From NCBI GenBank assembly GCA_938008415.1, contig CALLKI010000103.1:1-9321 (forward strand): a stretch of DNA of 9,321 bases. The letters are read 5' to 3'. The position numbers were made by a program, and so were the translations under genes. Of this stretch, positions 7,265-9,321 are shown one piece after another. This DNA is from an uncultured Luteimonas sp. Lineage in GTDB: Bacteria > Pseudomonadota > Gammaproteobacteria > Xanthomonadales > Xanthomonadaceae. The notes beneath the pieces are model-generated. The model saw nothing but the letters and a program-made list of their open reading frames with translations. It had not been told where the DNA came from and made no database searches. Within the stretch, counting starts at the first letter, position 1; each line of letters begins with the position of its first letter.

Positions 7265-8158
7265 GTGACCGCACCGCTGCGCACGCTCATGCTCGTCTTG
7301 TGCCTGCTCCCCGCGCTGGCGCGCGCGCAGGCGTCGGCGCAGGCCACCGCCGCCGACGCCGCCTTGCGTGCGATCTACCAGTCGGAATGGGCCTGGCGCA
7401 CGCAGCAGGCCGCGGGCTGGGACGAAGACAGCGACGGCGGCGCGGATGCCGCGCGGCAACCGCATCTGCCCGACGTCGGCCCGGCCGCGCAGGCAGCGCG
7501 TCTGGCTTACCTACAGGACGTGCTGCGCCGGCTGGATGCGATCGACGTCGCCGCGCTCTCGCCCGGCGAGCGTCTGAACTACGCGGTGTACCGGCCGCAG
7601 ATCGAACACCAGGTCGCGGCCTTGCGGTTCCGCGAGTACGAGATGCCGTTCAATTCCGACAGCGCGTTCTGGTCGGACCTCGACTTCATGGCCCGCGCCG
7701 AGCTGCGCGATGCCGCCGCCTACCGCGCCTACGCCGCGCGCCTGCGCGACGTGCCGCGCTATTTCGACCAGCAGATCGCCAACATGCGCGCCGGGCTGGC
7801 GCGCGGGTTTTCGGTGCCGCGCGCGGTGCTCGCCTACACCGACGAGGCACTGATCGACGAGCACGGCCGAGTCATCGGCGTGCGGCGACTGGCCTACAGC
7901 GCCTTCCACCACGCCCATTCGGCCAGCCATGTCCACGGCCTGATCGTGATGCGCCGAAGCGCCGTCGATCCGGTGCTGACACGCATCGCCGATCTCGACG
8001 CCGGCGCCGACTGGCTGCTCACCCGCCTCGTGGCCCGGCAGGGCAGCGTGTTGCACCTGCCCCTCGTCGGTCGCCACTGGCGGCAGCACCCGAACCAGCA
8101 CCACCGCCGCGGGCGCAGCAAGGCTTTGGGGTCACTGCCGAGTGTTGCGATACCGTGA
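7265..8158 (+). pseudogene. Truncated DUF885 protein fused to a glycosyltransferase-like tail
   Basis: From GTG 7265 the frame encodes 297 residues. It begins with a Sec signal peptide (TAPLRTLMLVLCLLPALARA, cut near ARAQA). Residues about 25-188 match the N-terminal part of secreted DUF885 proteins: IYQSEWAWRTQQ, ARLAYLQDVLRRLDAI, LNYAVYRPQIEHQ, PFNSDSAFWSDLDF and GLARGFSVPRAVL. The family is normally around 580-600 residues, so roughly two thirds is missing. After about nt 7829 the text changes to YTDEALIDEHGR, HVHGLIVMRRSAVD, GADWLL and VLHLPLVGRHWRQHP, which reads like the last part of a GT2-type glycosyltransferase (DEDxID..G and the HxPxxLYHWR ending). Neither domain is complete, so it is probably non-functional. 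GTG 7265 is preferred over ATG 7226, because 7226 overlaps the likely -10 promoter and sits only 3 bases from GGAGG. Confidence 0.6.
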
Positions 8159-8170
8159 GGAGATGAACTG

Positions 8171-8521
8171 ATGCCATTGACCGATCCGAACCTGGGCCTC
8201 GTCTACGGCTGGACGCTGGGCGAGTCCGGCTGGCACACCGAGATGGACGCGAACCTGAAGCGCCTGGGCGCCATCGTGGGCCTGTCGGTGACGAGCCGCA
8301 CCACGACCATGCCGCCCGCCAGCCCCACGGACGGCGAGCGCTACATCGTGCCGGCTGGTGCCACCGGCGCCTGGGCCGGCAGGACCGACCAGATCGCGGT
8401 GTGGATCGACGGTGCCTGGGAGTACCACGCGCCCAAGGTCGGCTGGCTCGCCTACATCGCCGCCGAGGACAAGCTCGCCGTCTACAAGGCCGTCGGCTGG
8501 AGCGCCGGCGTTTCCGTCTGA
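8171..8521 (+). CDS. DUF2793 phage tail-associated protein
   Basis: This 116-residue protein has the DUF2793 pattern found in prophages and gene-transfer-agent-like clusters, usually near tail fibre or host-specificity genes. The N-terminal part (GLVYGWTLGESGWHTEMDAN) is followed by PPASPTDGERYIV (47-59) and the repeated aromatic units AGRTDQIAVWIDGAWEY and KVGWLAYIAAEDKLAVY (about 69-105). It has no signal peptide or membrane helix. AGGAG at 8158-8162 lies 8 bases before ATG 8171 and is a good ribosome site. The exact structural role is unknown; a small tail or fibre-associated part is the likely choice. The tail genes expected upstream are absent: the truncated ORF ends 12 bases earlier. 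Confidence 0.8.
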   Translation: MPLTDPNLGLVYGWTLGESGWHTEMDANLKRLGAIVGLSVTSRTTTMPPASPTDGERYIVPAGATGAWAGRTDQIAVWIDGAWEYHAPKVGWLAYIAAEDKLAVYKAVGWSAGVSV

Positions 8522-8545
8522 ACCCTTACCCCGATCCGTCACCCC

Positions 8546-8578
8546 CGAACCCGCCCGCGTGGCGGGTTCGTCGTTTTT
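8546..8578 (+). terminator. Intrinsic terminator after the DUF2793 gene
   Basis: A perfect 10-bp stem, CGAACCCGCC (8546-8555) with GGCGGGTTCG (8561-8570), encloses the 5-base loop CGCGT. TCG and then five T (8574-8578) follow. It ends the tail-side transcript 25 bases past the DUF2793 stop. The GGAG of the next gene begins directly after the T-run, so readthrough would be needed to express the lysis genes from the upstream transcript. Confidence 0.8.
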
Positions 8579-8589
8579 GGAGACCGCCC

Positions 8590-8892
8590 ATGACTGAACC
8601 GACCCAAGCCCCCGCCCTCGTCGAGAACATGCTGCTCCTGCGCCGCGAGGACTTCGACGACCTGCTCGACCGCGCCGCCGAGCGCGGAGCCGAGCGGGTG
8701 CTGGCCCACCTCGGCCTGGAGAACGGCCACGCCGCACGCGACCTCCGCGAGCTGCGCGATCTGCTGGAAGCGTGGCGCGACGCGCGCAAGACCGCCTGGC
8801 AGACCACCGTCAAGTTGCTGACGACCGCCATCCTCGCCGCCCTGCTGGTCGGGGCCGCCATCAAGCTGAAGCTGATGGGAGGTGGCCAATGA
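8590..8892 (+). CDS. DUF6127 family phage membrane protein
   Basis: This 100-residue protein resembles the DUF6127 family of small phage proteins found beside lysis genes. Residues 18-35 (LRREDFDDLLDRAAERGA) and 49-68 (ARDLRELRDLLEAWRDARKT) form charged helices, likely coiled coil. A single transmembrane helix lies near the C-terminus (about 76-93, KLLTTAILAALLVGAAIK), followed by KLKLMGGGQ. The start at 8590 has GGAG at 8579-8582, seven bases upstream. The gene overlaps the holin gene by ATGA at 8889-8892. Its function is not established; the position suggests a lysis accessory protein. The family name is from pattern memory. Confidence 0.7.
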   Translation: MTEPTQAPALVENMLLLRREDFDDLLDRAAERGAERVLAHLGLENGHAARDLRELRDLLEAWRDARKTAWQTTVKLLTTAILAALLVGAAIKLKLMGGGQ

Positions 8893-9321
8893 TCGAGACC
8901 CTGCTCGGCGGCCTCCTCGGCGGGGCCTTCCGTCTCGCGCCGGAGATCCTCAAGTGGCTCGACCGCAAGGGCGAGCGCGGCCATGAACTTGCCATGCAGG
9001 ACAAGGCCTTGGAGTTCGATAAACTGCGCGGCGCCCAGCGCATGGCCGAGATCGGCGCCGGGGCCGATGCCGCCTGGAACGTGGGGGCCCTCGAGACCTT
9101 GCGCGAAGCGGTGGCCGCCCAGGGGCAGCGATCGGGCGCCCGCTGGGCCGATGCGCTGTCGGCGACCGTGCGACCGGTGATCACCTACTGGTTCATGGCG
9201 CTGTACTGCGCCGCCAAGACCGCCGCCTTCGTGGGCGCCGTCGAGGCCGGGGCGGACTGGATCCCGGCGATCCAGGCGGCCTGGACCGAGGCCGACCAGG
9301 CCCTGTGGGCCGGCGTCCTGA
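8889..9321 (+). CDS. Phage holin, 3-TM gene-transfer-agent type, 3' end outside the window
   Basis: An ATG at 8889 overlaps the preceding stop and has GGAGGT at 8878-8883, five bases upstream. The frame stays open for 144 residues to the window edge. The pattern fits the 3TM holin family linked to gene transfer agent release. It has an N-terminal amphipathic or hydrophobic segment LLGGLLGGAFRLAPEILKWL (5-24) and a charged helix RGHELAMQDKALEFDKLRG. The motif WNVGALETLREAVAAQG follows, then VRPVITYWFMALYCAAKTAA (about 97-116) as a membrane helix. Such holins permeabilise the inner membrane so an endolysin can reach the cell wall; the endolysin is probably downstream, outside the window. Confidence 0.8.
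   Translation, partial: MIETLLGGLLGGAFRLAPEILKWLDRKGERGHELAMQDKALEFDKLRGAQRMAEIGAGADAAWNVGALETLREAVAAQGQRSGARWADALSATVRPVITYWFMALYCAAKTAAFVGAVEAGADWIPAIQAAWTEADQALWAGVL

Larger units (their letters stand above)
8171..9321 (+). mobile_element. Prophage or gene-transfer-agent-like cassette, partial
   Basis: Three consecutive phage genes (DUF2793, DUF6127, 3TM holin) with tight phage-style spacing occupy the right end. The left edge is abrupt: no integrase, tRNA or attachment repeat is visible, and the usual tail tape measure, NlpC/P60 and host-specificity genes are missing on the left. It may be a remnant, a mobile tail/lysis cassette, or the edge of a prophage continuing to the right. Confidence 0.65.

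Noticed and set aside
7511..8104. Minus-strand frame of 197 residues opposite the chimeric ORF
   Set aside because: It has no domain, and the Val/Gly/His-rich shadow composition follows the codon bias of the + strand frame.

Overview
The window is GC-rich, tightly packed DNA from a Gram-negative bacterium. The codon use, the TACGAT-type promoter, the REP-like TTCGTGGT repeats and the protein styles suggest Xanthomonadaceae or close relatives (Lysobacter, Luteimonas, Pseudoxanthomonas type). That placement is an inference: there is no rRNA or marker gene here. All supported genes lie on the + strand. Layout, left to right: (a) 1-1049, the 3' part of a sensor histidine kinase gene that enters from the left edge. 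(b) 1054-1173, five degenerate copies of a 20-23 bp TTCGTGGT unit, the last forming a strong hairpin, followed by about 200 bp of leader with one possible short coupled ORF. (c) 1377-7171, a four-gene heavy-metal RND efflux operon in the order adaptor, inner-membrane pump, small PII-like DUF3240 protein, outer-membrane factor; junctions are a 7-bp gap or 4-bp ATGA overlaps. (d) 7230-8158, an extended -10 promoter and a secreted ORF that starts as a DUF885-family protein, stops matching that family about one third of the way through, and continues into what looks like the tail of a family 2-type glycosyltransferase. (e) 8171-9321, a phage cassette: DUF2793 tail-associated protein, an intrinsic terminator, a DUF6127 membrane protein, and a 3-TM holin of the gene-transfer-agent type that runs off the right edge. 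The efflux operon encodes a complete tripartite machine: pump in the inner membrane, adaptor in the periplasm, CzcC/TolC-like channel in the outer membrane. It adds a cytosolic PII-like protein that is known to accompany such pumps but whose function is unsettled. The upstream kinase may or may not control it; it lies 328 bp away, separated by the repeats. The pump has a CusA-like TM4 proton-relay motif but CzcA-like TM10/TM11, so its metal cannot be assigned from sequence. The points most worth a second look are the PII-like protein within the efflux operon, the mixed pump signature, the divergent ATP-binding G1 box of the kinase, the tandem REP-like array, and the DUF885/glycosyltransferase/phage junction, which looks like a recombination scar or an assembly join.
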